From Solimonas thermocellulolyticum (lineage in GTDB: Bacteria > Pseudomonadota > Gammaproteobacteria > Nevskiales > Nevskiaceae), in the NCBI RefSeq assembly GCF_040327995.1, contig NZ_JBEPIJ010000001.1:1-64000 (forward strand): 64,000 bases of DNA. The letters are read 5' to 3'. Of this stretch, positions 53,677 through 62,768 are shown one piece after another. The position numbers and the translations under genes are program-made. Positions within the stretch are counted from its first letter, which is position 1; each line of letters begins with the position of its first letter. A model generated the notes under the pieces. That model searched no databases. It was not told where the DNA came from and saw only the letters and a program-made list of their open reading frames with translations.

Positions 53677-55038
53677 TCAGACGCCGGCAGCGAGAACCTC
53701 ATCGGCCGCCCGCTCGCCGGCCTCGAGCGCACCGTCCATGTAGCCGGTCCAGCGCGTCGCGGTCTCGGTGCCGGCCCAGTGGATACGACCGCAGACCGCG
53801 CGCAGCGAGGCCCCGCAGTGCGTGAGCGTGCCCGGTGCCGCGACACCGACGTAACAACCCTGGCTCCACGGATCGGAGATCCAGTCTTTGTCGAGGTAAC
53901 CGATCGGCTTGGCCGCCGCCTCGCCGAAGTAGCGGCAAAGCGCGCGCACGGCGGCGTCGCGGCGCAGCGCCGGGTCGGCGAGCGCGAGTGCGCGCCCGGC
54001 GTCGGCGGCGAAGAAGCCGACCAGCACACCATGCGTGGCGCCGGGTGGGGAGGCGTCGAACACCGGCCCGAACGGCCCGACGTCGCTGATCACCTCGCCG
54101 GAGAGTCCACGGGACTTCCAGAACGGCTGCTCATAGGCGATCAGCGCCTTGATCACCGAGCCCATCGGCAGCCGCGCATGGAGCTGCATGCGCGCCGCCG
54201 GCAGCGGCGCTTCGAAATGGATACGCGCGACCAGCGCCGGAGCGACGGCGATGATCAGGCGCGATGCGCGAATCTCACCGCCGGCATGGCGGACCGTCAC
54301 ACCGGATTCCGACTGCTCCACCGCATGCACCGCCGCGCCGAACCGCACCGTGTCCGGCGGCAGACGTTGCGCGAGCCGCTCGGCGAGCCGGAAGGCGCCA
54401 CCGCGCACCTTGAGCTGCTGGGCGCCGTCGCCGTGGACCTCGGCCAGCGTCTCCACCTTGCCCGCGGCAGCGACGTAGGCCAGGAGCTGCAGCATCGACA
54501 CCTCGTGCGCCTCGCAGGTCAGGATCGCGCGCACCAGAATGTCCATCAAGCTGCGCCCGCCCTGCGTGCGCATCGTCTGCCGCAGCCACTGGTCCACCGT
54601 CATGCGATCCCAGCGCGTGGCCTCAGTCGCCGCCCACGGCGACTTCGGGTCGATGGCCTGCGCGGCGCGGTCGATGCGCTTCATCGCCCGATCGGCATCG
54701 ATGAGCCCGAACAGCGACATCCGCGGGATCGTGCCGCGATAGCTGCGCAGCCTGCCGCCCAGCTCCATCAGGCGCCGGCCCTCGGCATACTGCGGATAGG
54801 TGTCCAGTCCGAGCTCCCGGCACAGCGCCAGCGCGCGGGTCTGCGTCGGGCCGAGCCACTGACCGCCGACATCGACCGCCTCACCGCAGAGCATGCCGCC
54901 CTCGGTGCGCCCGCCGACGCGATCGCGTGCCTCGAGCACGCGCACGCTGCGGCCGGCCGCGCACAGCCGCTGCGCCGCACGCAGGCCGGACAGCCCGGCG
55001 CCGATGATGCAGACGTCGACGCGCTCTGCCGTCCCCAT
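53677..55038 (-). CDS. Flavin monoamine oxidase-like protein
   Basis: The 453-residue protein has an N-terminal FAD motif (CIIGAGLSGLRAAQRL), EARDRVGGRTEGG, and the C-terminal MAO signature WAGTETATRWTGYMDGALEA. A Cys at residue 395 (WSQGCYVG) aligns with the Cys that covalently binds FAD in mitochondrial MAO. It should oxidise an amine to an aldehyde, ammonia and H2O2; substrate unknown. Its ATG overlaps the thyA stop (TGATG), so it is translationally coupled between thyA and folA. Confidence 0.9.
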   Translation of the reverse strand: MGTAERVDVCIIGAGLSGLRAAQRLCAAGRSVRVLEARDRVGGRTEGGMLCGEAVDVGGQWLGPTQTRALALCRELGLDTYPQYAEGRRLMELGGRLRSYRGTIPRMSLFGLIDADRAMKRIDRAAQAIDPKSPWAATEATRWDRMTVDQWLRQTMRTQGGRSLMDILVRAILTCEAHEVSMLQLLAYVAAAGKVETLAEVHGDGAQQLKVRGGAFRLAERLAQRLPPDTVRFGAAVHAVEQSESGVTVRHAGGEIRASRLIIAVAPALVARIHFEAPLPAARMQLHARLPMGSVIKALIAYEQPFWKSRGLSGEVISDVGPFGPVFDASPPGATHGVLVGFFAADAGRALALADPALRRDAAVRALCRYFGEAAAKPIGYLDKDWISDPWSQGCYVGVAAPGTLTHCGASLRAVCGRIHWAGTETATRWTGYMDGALEAGERAADEVLAAGV

Positions 55039-55832
55039 CACACCGCCACCGGCGCCTTGATGTGCGGATGCGGATCGTAACCGGACAGCGTGAAGTCCTC
55101 GTAGCGGAACGCGAACAGGTCAGTCACGTCTGGATTGAGCGTCATCGTCGGCAGTGGTCTGGGTTCCCGCGACAACTGCTCGCGCGCTTGGTCCAGATGA
55201 TTGAGATAGAGGTGGCAATCGCCGCCGGTCCAAACGAAATCGCCGGGTTTGAGGCCGCTGACCTGGGCGATCATCATCGTCAGCAGGGCATAGCTGGCGA
55301 TGTTGAACGGCAAACCGAGGAAGATGTCGGCGCTGCGCTGGTAGAGCTGGCAGGAAAGATGCCCTTGCGCGACGTAAAACTGGAACAGGGCGTGGCAAGG
55401 CATCAAGGCCATCTGGTCGAGCTCGCCGACGTTCCAGGCCGAGACGATCAAGCGCCGCGAATCCGGATTGCCGCGGATCTGATCGAGCAGGAGCTGGATC
55501 TGGTCGATGTGGCGCCCGTCGGCCGTCGGCCAAGACCGCCACTGTCTGCCGTACACCGGCCCCAGCTCGCCGTTCTCGTCGGCCCACTCGTCCCAGATCG
55601 TCACGCCGTGGTCGCGCAAGAAGCGGACATTGGTCTCGCCGCGCAGAAACCACAGCAGTTCGTAGATGATCGAACGCAGGTGCAGCTTCTTCGTCGTCAC
55701 CAGCGGAAAGCCGTCGCTGAGACGAAACCGCATCTGGTGACCGAACACCGAAAGCGTGCCGGTGCCGGTGCGATCGCTTTTCTCCACGCCGTGTTCGAGC
55801 ACGTGGCGCATCAGGTCGAGATACTGGCGCAT
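55038..55832 (-). CDS. thyA: Thymidylate synthase
   Basis: The 264-residue enzyme, the same length as E. coli ThyA, has the catalytic Cys C146 in MALMPCHALFQFYV and DRTGTGTLSVFGHQMRF at the N-terminus. It methylates dUMP to dTMP with methylenetetrahydrofolate. It follows lgt by 32 bp and is coupled to the flavoprotein gene. Confidence 0.96.
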   Translation of the reverse strand: MRQYLDLMRHVLEHGVEKSDRTGTGTLSVFGHQMRFRLSDGFPLVTTKKLHLRSIIYELLWFLRGETNVRFLRDHGVTIWDEWADENGELGPVYGRQWRSWPTADGRHIDQIQLLLDQIRGNPDSRRLIVSAWNVGELDQMALMPCHALFQFYVAQGHLSCQLYQRSADIFLGLPFNIASYALLTMMIAQVSGLKPGDFVWTGGDCHLYLNHLDQAREQLSREPRPLPTMTLNPDVTDLFAFRYEDFTLSGYDPHPHIKAPVAV

Positions 55833-55864
55833 GGCGGGATCCTCGTCGGGGCTGGCCGCGGTCT

Positions 55865-56662
55865 TCAGGCCGGGTGCGGCGCCGCGCCGCGGTAGGCGGC
55901 GACCAGCAGCGCCAATCCGGCGATCCACATCGGCGCCGACAAGACCATGCCCATGGTCAGCCAGCCGGTGCCGGCGAGATAGCCGATGTGCGCATCGGGC
56001 ATGCGCACGAACTCCACTGCCGTGCGAAACACGCCATAGCCGAGCAGGAACAGTCCGCCGACGGCCATGCGCGGCCGCGGCTTGCGCGCAAACCACCACA
56101 GGATCGCGAACAGGGCCGCGCCTTCGAGCAAGGCCTCGTAGAGCATGGACGGATGCCGCGGCTCGGGCCCTGCGGCCGGGAACACCATGCCCCAGGGCAG
56201 CGTCGTCGGCGCCCCCCACAGCTCGCCGTTGATGAAGTTGCCGATGCGGCCGGTGAACAAGCCGAGCGGGATCATCGGCACGGCGAAGTCGCCCACGTCG
56301 AAGAAGTTCAGCTTGTGCACGCGCGCGAACCATGCCATCGCCACCAGCACGCCGATCAGGCCGCCGTGGAAGGACATGCCGCCCTCCCAGATACGCAGGA
56401 TCGACCAGGGGTCGGCGAGAAAGCCCGGCAGGTTGTAGAACAGCGTATAGCCGATGCGGCCGCCGAGGATCACGCCGACGACGCCATAGAACAAAAGATC
56501 GGACACGCGCTCGCGCGGCCAGCGGATGTGCGGCTGCGCGGCGCGGCGCAGGCCGAACCACCAGAAGCCGAGAAAGCCGAGCAGATACATCAAACCGTAC
56601 CAGTGCACGGCGAGCGGCCCCAGCCTCAAGGCGACGGGATCGAATCCGGGATGAACGAGCAT
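55865..56662 (-). CDS. lgt: Prolipoprotein diacylglyceryl transferase
   Basis: The 265-residue membrane protein has the Lgt signature GRIGNFINGELWG and HGGLIGVLVAMAW, with several membrane helices. It transfers diacylglycerol to the lipobox Cys of lipoprotein precursors such as the TPR lipoproteins and small lipoproteins in this window. It is shorter than E. coli Lgt (291). The gene order lgt-thyA is conserved in many gammaproteobacteria. Confidence 0.95.
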   Translation of the reverse strand: MLVHPGFDPVALRLGPLAVHWYGLMYLLGFLGFWWFGLRRAAQPHIRWPRERVSDLLFYGVVGVILGGRIGYTLFYNLPGFLADPWSILRIWEGGMSFHGGLIGVLVAMAWFARVHKLNFFDVGDFAVPMIPLGLFTGRIGNFINGELWGAPTTLPWGMVFPAAGPEPRHPSMLYEALLEGAALFAILWWFARKPRPRMAVGGLFLLGYGVFRTAVEFVRMPDAHIGYLAGTGWLTMGMVLSAPMWIAGLALLVAAYRGAAPHPA

Positions 56663-56691
56663 GGCGTGAGTGTACTGGGAGTCGGTTGCGC

Positions 56692-57867
56692 TTATCCGGC
56701 CAGAGCGCGGCAGAAAAAGGCTTTGAGATAGCGAGTTTCCGGTATCGCCGGATGCACCGGGTGATCCGGCCCCTGCCCGCCCGTCTCGAGGATTTGCAGG
56801 CGCCGCCCGGCCTGGCGCGCCTCACGCAGCAGGATGCGCTGCAGCTCGTCGGCCGCGAGGTGATGCGAGCACGAGCACGACACCAGAATGCCGTCCGCTG
56901 CGAGCAGGTGCAGGGCGGCGCGGTTGAGCGCGGCGTAGTGCTCGAGCCCGGCCGCGTGGTCCTTGCGCCGCTTGATGAGCGCCGGCGGGTCGATGACGAC
57001 GACATCGAAGCTGCGCCCGGCGGCGCGCAGGGCTTTCATGCCGGCGAGCGCATCGTCGCGGATCGCTTCGAGCGCAACGCCGGCCCGCTGCGCCGCGGCG
57101 AGCGCGTGATCCAGCGCCGTCTGCGAGCGGTCGAGGCAGCTGACCGCGCTCGCGCCGTCGTGCGCTGCGCGCAGCGCCCAGGCGCCGACGTAACTGAACA
57201 CGTCGAGCACGCGGCGGCCGCGCACATAGCGTGCGAACCTTGCGCGGTTGTCGCGCTGATCGAAGAACAAGCCTGTCTTCTGCCCGCCCTTCGGATCGGC
57301 GTACAGCCACACGCCGTCCTCGTCCACCTCGACACGGTCCGGCACCTCGCCGATGACCTCGACCGCGGACGGCAGGCCCTCCAGTTCGCGCGCATTGCTG
57401 TCGTTGCGCAGCACGATGCCGCGGGGTTCGAGCAGTTTGCGCAACGCATCGATCACGAGCGGCTTGAGCCGCTCCATGCCCGCCGTGGTGATCTGTACGA
57501 CCAGTACGGCCCCGTATCGGTCGACGACCAGACCGGGCAAGCCGTCGCCCTCGCCGTGCACGAGCCGATAGTAAGGCGCGGCATAGATGCGATCGCGCAG
57601 CGCCAGCGCCGCCTGCAAGCGCCGTTCGAACCAGCACGCGTCGATCGCGGCGTGCACGTCGCTCGACAGCAGGCGGACCGCGAGCAGCGTGTGCGGATTG
57701 ACATAGCCGGTGCCGATCGGCTTGCCGCGATCGTCGACCACACGGCACAGCGTACCGGGTTCGATGCTGCGGAACTCGGCGCCGGCGTCGATCTCGTTGG
57801 AATAGATCCACAGGTGCCCGGCGCGCGCGCGACGCTCCTCGCGCGGACGCAGCTTGAGCGTCGGCAC
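56692..57867 (-). CDS. rlmI: 23S rRNA methyltransferase RlmI-like
   Basis: The start GTG 57867 lies 7 bp after the PfkB stop and gives a 391-residue protein like RlmI (396 in E. coli). It has a PUA domain at the N-terminus (RPREERRARAGHLWIYSNEI), a central domain with LVHGEGDGLPGLVVDRY and a Rossmann methyltransferase domain with VLDVFSYVGAWAL and VVIDPPALIKRRKDH. RlmI makes m5C1962 in 23S rRNA. The longer ATG frame overlaps the kinase gene and is less likely. Confidence 0.9.
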   Translation of the reverse strand: MPTLKLRPREERRARAGHLWIYSNEIDAGAEFRSIEPGTLCRVVDDRGKPIGTGYVNPHTLLAVRLLSSDVHAAIDACWFERRLQAALALRDRIYAAPYYRLVHGEGDGLPGLVVDRYGAVLVVQITTAGMERLKPLVIDALRKLLEPRGIVLRNDSNARELEGLPSAVEVIGEVPDRVEVDEDGVWLYADPKGGQKTGLFFDQRDNRARFARYVRGRRVLDVFSYVGAWALRAAHDGASAVSCLDRSQTALDHALAAAQRAGVALEAIRDDALAGMKALRAAGRSFDVVVIDPPALIKRRKDHAAGLEHYAALNRAALHLLAADGILVSCSCSHHLAADELQRILLREARQAGRRLQILETGGQGPDHPVHPAIPETRYLKAFFCRALAG

Positions 57868-57874
57868 CGCTCGC

Positions 57875-58807
57875 TCAGGCGAAGTCGTAACGGAATTCTT
57901 TGCGGAAGCGCGCACGGAACTGCTCGATCGTGAAGCGGTGGTTCTGCGTGCCCGGCCGCTCGATGTTGTAAGCCCCCATCAGCGATGCGATGCGGCCGGT
58001 CGTCTCCCAGTCCATGCCCTTGAGCAGACCATAAAGCAGTCCGGCGCGGAAGGCGTCGCCGCAGCCGGTGGGATCGGTCAGGGAGTCGGCCTTGGCGCAC
58101 GGAATCTCGTAGACCTTGCCCTTGGCGTGGATGTGCGAACCCTTGCCGCCGTGGGTGACGATCAGCGCGTCGACGCGCGCGGCAACGTCCTTGAGCGTCC
58201 AGCCGGTGCGGTCCATCAGCAGCTCTGCTTCGTAGTCGTTGACCGCGACGTAGTCGGCCAGCTCGACGAAGGTCTTGAGCTCCTCGCCGCTGAACATCGG
58301 CAGGCCCTGGCCCGGGTCGAAGATGAAGGGGATGCGGCCCTCCGCGAACTGGCGCGCGTGCTTGATCATGCCCTCGCGGCCGTCGGGCGACACCGTGCCG
58401 ATGGTCACCCCCTTGGCTGGCACGTCTTGCTCGTGCGCGTGATTCATCGCCCCCGGATGAAAGGCGGTGATCTGGTTGTCGTCGAGGTCGGTGGTGATGT
58501 AGGCCTGTGCGGTATACGCCGCGTCGATCACTTTGACGAAGTCGCGCCGGATGGCATGGCGGTCCAGCCAGTCGGCATAGGCGCCAAAATCCTTGCCCAC
58601 CGTGCCCATCGGCAGCGGCTCGCCGCCCAGCAGCTTGAGGTTGTAGGCGATGTTGCCTGCCGTGCCACCGAACTCGCGACGCAACTGCGGCACCAGAAAG
58701 GCCACATTCAGAATGTGCACCTTGTCCGGCAGGATTTCGTCCTTGAAACGGCCGGGGAAGACCATGATGGTGTCGAAGGCCAGCGAGCCGCAGATCAGAG
58801 CAGTCAT
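57875..58807 (-). CDS. PfkB-family carbohydrate/nucleoside kinase
   Basis: The 310-residue ribokinase-fold kinase has REFGGTAGNIAYNLKLLGGE at the start and the catalytic loop DPTGCGDAFRAGLLYGL (base Asp). It phosphorylates a sugar or nucleoside; homologues are often annotated as adenosine kinase, which I consider possible but unproven. It begins at ATG 58807. The upstream region contains no clear binding site. Confidence 0.88.
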   Translation of the reverse strand: MTALICGSLAFDTIMVFPGRFKDEILPDKVHILNVAFLVPQLRREFGGTAGNIAYNLKLLGGEPLPMGTVGKDFGAYADWLDRHAIRRDFVKVIDAAYTAQAYITTDLDDNQITAFHPGAMNHAHEQDVPAKGVTIGTVSPDGREGMIKHARQFAEGRIPFIFDPGQGLPMFSGEELKTFVELADYVAVNDYEAELLMDRTGWTLKDVAARVDALIVTHGGKGSHIHAKGKVYEIPCAKADSLTDPTGCGDAFRAGLLYGLLKGMDWETTGRIASLMGAYNIERPGTQNHRFTIEQFRARFRKEFRYDFA

Positions 58808-59186
58808 TGGAAGTTCCGGTGTGGATGGGAATGGGGGCTTGGCGCAGCCGTGGGGTCGCGATCCTGGCCTCGCCCCGCGGTTCGGCCGCGTTCGGCGGGA
58901 TCGACGTCCTCGGGATTTCATCTGCTTTGCCGCACCGGCTTCGCCGCACCCCGCCGCGGGCGCACGCCGCGGCCGCGTACGGCGCTCGGCGGGCGACGCA
59001 GGCCCGGCGAGAGCATAGTGGATGTCCACGCCCAAGCGCAGACTGCCGGACAGCGGGCGTTAAGGTTTAGATTTTCTATGAGAACAATCAAAAATACTCA
59101 TTTGTTGCGGCGCAACATTGCCCTTACATTGAGGTCAGATCGGCAGGCCGCAGGACCGCGGCCCGCCGTCCAACAGGAGTCTGACC
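58808..59186. other. Intergenic region with an AT-rich island
   Basis: These 379 bases separate the PfkB gene and a small membrane protein. Most are GC-rich, but 59067-59112 is notably AT-rich (for example TTAGATTTTCTATGAG). A plus-strand promoter candidate TTGTTG (59102-59107) with TTACAT (59124-59129) at 16 bp spacing, over the palindrome GTTGCG-G-CGCAAC, would drive the small gene. I see no RNA gene. Confidence 0.5.
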
Positions 59187-59387
59187 ATGTCCGTACTGCC
59201 GTTCGTAAGCTTCATCGCCGTGACCACTGCGGTGCTCGCCTTTGCACTGCTGGGCCTGATGGTGCATGACGAGCTCAAGTTCCAGCGCCGGATGCGCGCC
59301 GCCAACGATGCGCGCATCCCGCCGACCCGCGCCGCGCAGGACACGCGGACGCCAGCCATGCCCGCGCCTCTGCCCAAGGCGGCCTAA
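59187..59387 (+). CDS. Small single-pass membrane protein
   Basis: The 66-residue protein has one membrane helix (PFVSFIAVTTAVLAFALLG) and a basic, then Pro/Ala-rich tail. AGGAG lies 8 bp before the ATG. A strong terminator follows. No family or function is recognised, but the promoter-like region, ribosome site and terminator make expression plausible. Confidence 0.75.
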   Translation: MSVLPFVSFIAVTTAVLAFALLGLMVHDELKFQRRMRAANDARIPPTRAAQDTRTPAMPAPLPKAA

Positions 59388-59436
59388 AAGGGCGCACCAC
59401 AGCGCGCAGCGGCCCAACCCGCAGCGCACCGCACGC

Positions 59437-59468
59437 AAGAGGCCCGCACAGCCCGGCGGGCCTCTTTT
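59437..59468 (+). terminator. Intrinsic terminator after small membrane protein
   Basis: AAGAGGCCCGC pairs perfectly with GCGGGCCTCTT over 11 bp with an 8-nt loop and is followed by TTTTCG on the plus strand. It lies between the 66-aa gene and the convergent gcvPB end, so it may serve both directions, mainly the plus strand. Confidence 0.85.
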
Positions 59469-59480
59469 CGTTTCGGCGAC

Positions 59481-60950
59481 TCACGCGCCCGGCTGATAGC
59501 GCAGGTCGAGCTGGCGGGCAGCGCGCACGTCGTCGAGCCGGCGCACCGGCATCGTGTACGGCGCCCCTTTGAGCTTGGCGATGTCCTGCTTTGCCTCCTC
59601 GCGGATCGCGACCAGGGCGTCGACGAAGGCGTCCAGGGTTTCGCGGTCCTCGGTCTCGGTGGGCTCGATCAAGAGGCATTCCGGAACAGTTAATGGAAAG
59701 TAAATCGTCGGCGCGTGAAAACCGTAGTCGAGCAGGCGCTTGGCAACGTCGGTGGCGGTCAGCCCGAGCTGCTGCTTCTCCCGTTTGAGCGTAATGATGA
59801 ACTCGTGGCTGGCGCGCCGGCGCGGGAAGGCAAGCTCGAAGCCGTTCGCCGCGAGGCGCGCGGCGAGATAGTTCGCGTTGAGCGTCGCGAACTCACCAAC
59901 GCGGTGCATGCCCTCGCGCCCGAGCATGCGGGCGTACACATAGGCGCGCAACAGTACCCCCGCATTGCCCATCCATGCCGACAGCCGGCCGATGGTCTGT
60001 GGGAGATCGCGTTCATCGAGCCAGCGATAGTCCGCGCCACGCCGACCGACCACCGGAATCGGCATGAACGGCTTGAGTCGCTCCGAGACCCCCACCGCAC
60101 CGGCACCCGGACCGCCGCCGCCGTGCGGCGTCGAGAAGGTCTTGTGCAGGTTCATGTGGATGACGTCGAAGCCCATGTCGCCCGGCCGCACCTTGCCGAG
60201 GATGGCGTTGAGATTGGCGCCGTCGTAATACAGAAGGCCGCCCGCCTCGTGGACGATGCCGGCGATCTCCTTGATGCGCCGTTCGAACACGCCGAAGGTC
60301 GACGGATTGGTCAGCATGATGCCGGCGGTCTGCGGCCCCACCGCCGCCTTGAGCGCGTCGACATCGACGTCGCCGTCGGCATTGGTCGGGATCTCGCGCA
60401 CCGTGCAACCGAGCATCGCCGCCGTCGCCGGGTTGGTGCCATGCGCGGCATCCGGCACCAGGATCTGCTTGCGCGCATGATCGTCGCGCGCGCGGTGATA
60501 GGCCTGGATCATCGCCACGCCGGCGAACTCGCCCTGCGCGCCGGCCATCGGCGTCAGCGACACGCCGGCCATGCCGGTCACGTCCTTGAGGATTTCCTGC
60601 AGCTCGTACAGGCAGGCGAGAAAGCCCTGCGAGTGCGACTCCGGCGCTAGCGGATGGCGACCGACAAAGCCCGGCAGCATGGCCAGGCGGTTACAGGCGC
60701 GCGGGTTGTACTTCATCGTGCACGAACCCAGCGGATAGAAGTGCGTGTCGATGGAGAAGTTTTTCTGCGACAAACGCGTGAAGTGACGCACGGCCTGCAG
60801 CTCGGAGACCTCCGGCAGGCCCGGGCGCGTCTTGCGCCGCAGCGCATCGGGAATGGCGGGCGCATCCGCGGCACCGGGGGCCTGCGCGTGGGCGGCGCGG
60901 CCCGGACGCGAGATTTCGAAGATCAGCTTTTCGGTCATTTCGGCTTTCAT
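59481..60950 (-). CDS. gcvPB: Glycine dehydrogenase (decarboxylating) subunit 2
   Basis: The 489-residue protein is the C-terminal half of the P protein, with the PLP-binding lysine in HMNLHKTFSTPHGGGGPG. With GcvPA it decarboxylates glycine and transfers aminomethyl to lipoyl-GcvH. The start overlaps the gcvPA stop as ATGA. It is the last gene of the operon. Confidence 0.96.
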   Translation of the reverse strand: MKAEMTEKLIFEISRPGRAAHAQAPGAADAPAIPDALRRKTRPGLPEVSELQAVRHFTRLSQKNFSIDTHFYPLGSCTMKYNPRACNRLAMLPGFVGRHPLAPESHSQGFLACLYELQEILKDVTGMAGVSLTPMAGAQGEFAGVAMIQAYHRARDDHARKQILVPDAAHGTNPATAAMLGCTVREIPTNADGDVDVDALKAAVGPQTAGIMLTNPSTFGVFERRIKEIAGIVHEAGGLLYYDGANLNAILGKVRPGDMGFDVIHMNLHKTFSTPHGGGGPGAGAVGVSERLKPFMPIPVVGRRGADYRWLDERDLPQTIGRLSAWMGNAGVLLRAYVYARMLGREGMHRVGEFATLNANYLAARLAANGFELAFPRRRASHEFIITLKREKQQLGLTATDVAKRLLDYGFHAPTIYFPLTVPECLLIEPTETEDRETLDAFVDALVAIREEAKQDIAKLKGAPYTMPVRRLDDVRAARQLDLRYQPGA

Positions 60951-62317
60951 GGTGAATCTTTGGCCAGCAGCTCGGCGAGTGTGCGCCGATAAGTGTCGAT
61001 GTCGGCCTCGGTCTTGGTTTCGGTGGCACAGACCAGCAGCGCGTCGCCAAGCTCCGGATAGTGCCGCGACAGGTCGAAACCGCCGAAAATGTCGCGCTGC
61101 GACAACCGCTCCAGCAGCGGCGCGACCGGCTGCGGTAGGCGGATCGCCGCCTCATGGAAACCCGGCCCTTCGAACACGCGGCGGACGCCGGGAATCGAGG
61201 TCAAGGCCTCGACCAGCTTGCGCGTGTTGGCCATGCTCGCCGCGGCCACCTGCTCCAGACCTTCCGGCCCCAGCAGCGACATGTGGATCGTCGCCGCCGT
61301 CACCAACAGGCCCTGGTTGGTGCAGATGTTCGACTTGGCCTTGGCGCGGCGGATGTGCTGCTCGCGCGCCTGCAATGTCAGCGTGAAGCCCGGCCTGCCG
61401 TCGAGATCGACCGTGCGTCCGACGATGCGCCCCGGCAGCTCGCGCACATAGGCCATCTTGGTGGTCATGAAGCCGAAGTACGGGCCGCCCGAGGACAGCG
61501 GCGCGCCCAGCGGCTGACCGTCGCCGCAGACGATGTCGGCGCCCTGCGCGCCCCATTCCCCTGGCGGCTTGAGCAAGGCCAGCGACACCGGGTTGACGAC
61601 GGCGACGACGAGCGCGCCCTGGGCGTGCGCCCAGTCGGTGATCGCATCCACGTCCTCGAGCTGGCCGAAGAAGTTCGGCTGCTGGATGACGACCGCGGTC
61701 GGCGCGCTGCCCTCGTGGGCCGCGAGGGCAGCAGCCAGCGTGACCCCGCGCCGCGGGCAATAGTCGAGATGCGCGATGGTGATGCCCTGTGCCGGCGTCG
61801 TCGCACCAACGACATCCCGGTAGTACGGATGGACCGTGCGCGGCATCAGCACGCGCCCCGAGCCGTTGTTGCGGTTCGCACGCAGCGCCATCAGCAAGGC
61901 CTCGCCGAGGCTCGATGCACCGTCGTACATCGAGGCGTTGGACACCTCCATGCCGGTGAGCGCCGTCATCATCGTCTGGTACTCGTAGAGCACCTGCAGC
62001 GTGCCCTGGCTGGCCTCGGCTTGGTAGGGCGTATAGGCCGAGTAAAACTCGCCGCGCGTGGTGATCTCCCAGACCGCGGCCGGGATGTGGTGCTCGTAGG
62101 CGCCGGCGCCGATGAAATTCAGGGCACCGCCGTCGAGCGCCGCGCGCTCCGACATCAGCCGCGAGACCTGCATCTCCGACAGGCCTTCGGGAACGTTTTT
62201 CAGCGGCCCGCAGCGCAGCGCCGCCGGAATCTCATCGAACAGCGCGTCGATGCTCGGTGCGCCGATGGCACCGAGCATGTCCTTTACGTCGGCCTCGGTA
62301 TGCGGAATGAAGGGCAT
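60947..62317 (-). CDS. gcvPA: Glycine dehydrogenase (decarboxylating) subunit 1
   Basis: The 456-residue protein is the N-terminal half of the split P protein, with MLGAIGAPSIDALFDEIP, YQAEASQGTLQVLYEYQTMM and KSNICTNQGLLV. It forms the heterodimer with GcvPB. Start ATG 62317 is the only sensible start; the upstream frame is noise. Between it and gcvH is a repeat of CGTGAGACGT words, which lies in its leader. E. coli has a single fused GcvP, so the split form is a lineage marker. Confidence 0.96.
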   Translation of the reverse strand: MPFIPHTEADVKDMLGAIGAPSIDALFDEIPAALRCGPLKNVPEGLSEMQVSRLMSERAALDGGALNFIGAGAYEHHIPAAVWEITTRGEFYSAYTPYQAEASQGTLQVLYEYQTMMTALTGMEVSNASMYDGASSLGEALLMALRANRNNGSGRVLMPRTVHPYYRDVVGATTPAQGITIAHLDYCPRRGVTLAAALAAHEGSAPTAVVIQQPNFFGQLEDVDAITDWAHAQGALVVAVVNPVSLALLKPPGEWGAQGADIVCGDGQPLGAPLSSGGPYFGFMTTKMAYVRELPGRIVGRTVDLDGRPGFTLTLQAREQHIRRAKAKSNICTNQGLLVTAATIHMSLLGPEGLEQVAAASMANTRKLVEALTSIPGVRRVFEGPGFHEAAIRLPQPVAPLLERLSQRDIFGGFDLSRHYPELGDALLVCATETKTEADIDTYRRTLAELLAKDSP

Positions 62318-62324
62318 GATGGAT

Positions 62325-62356
62325 CGTGAGACGTGAGACGTTGGGCGTGAGACGTC
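62325..62356. repeat. Short tandem repeat of CGTGAGACGT words
   Basis: Three copies of CGTGAGACG occur between gcvH and gcvPA, two adjacent (sharing CG) and one after TTGGG, ending GACGTC. This is just upstream of the gcvPA start. It resembles the word-repeat style near fabI and may be a dispersed intergenic repeat. Confidence 0.7.
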
Positions 62357-62361
62357 GGGGC

Positions 62362-62751
62362 TTATAGCGTCTTGAGGTAGCCCTCGTAGCCGGCGGCGTC
62401 GAGCAGGGCGTCGACGTCCGCGGCATTCGTCGGCTTGAGCTTCCACATCCAGCCTGCGCCATACGGATCGCCGTTGAGGATCTCCGGGCTGGTGCCCAGC
62501 GCTTCGTTGGCGGCGACGACCTCGCCGGCCACCGGCGCATAGACGTCCGACGCCGCCTTGACCGACTCCACCACCGCGCAGGCCTCGTTGGCGCCGACTT
62601 TGCGGCCCACCGCAGGCACCTCGACGAACACCAGATCGCCGAGGGCCGCCTGCGCGTGATCGGTGATGCCGATGGTGAGCGTGCCGTCGGATTCGACGCG
62701 CACCCATTCGTGTGACTTCACGTACTTCAGATCTGCCGGAACCTTGCTCAT
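62362..62751 (-). CDS. gcvH: Glycine cleavage system H protein
   Basis: The 129-residue lipoyl carrier has the modified K65 in VVESVKAASDVYAP and matches the usual length. It shuttles the aminomethyl group from P to T protein and the reduced lipoyl arm to L protein. The start is ATG 62751, preceded by GGGAG; the in-frame upstream codons are not part of it. It lies 17 bp after gcvT. Confidence 0.97.
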   Translation of the reverse strand: MSKVPADLKYVKSHEWVRVESDGTLTIGITDHAQAALGDLVFVEVPAVGRKVGANEACAVVESVKAASDVYAPVAGEVVAANEALGTSPEILNGDPYGAGWMWKLKPTNAADVDALLDAAGYEGYLKTL

Positions 62752-62768
62752 CGTTTCTCCCTCGGAAC

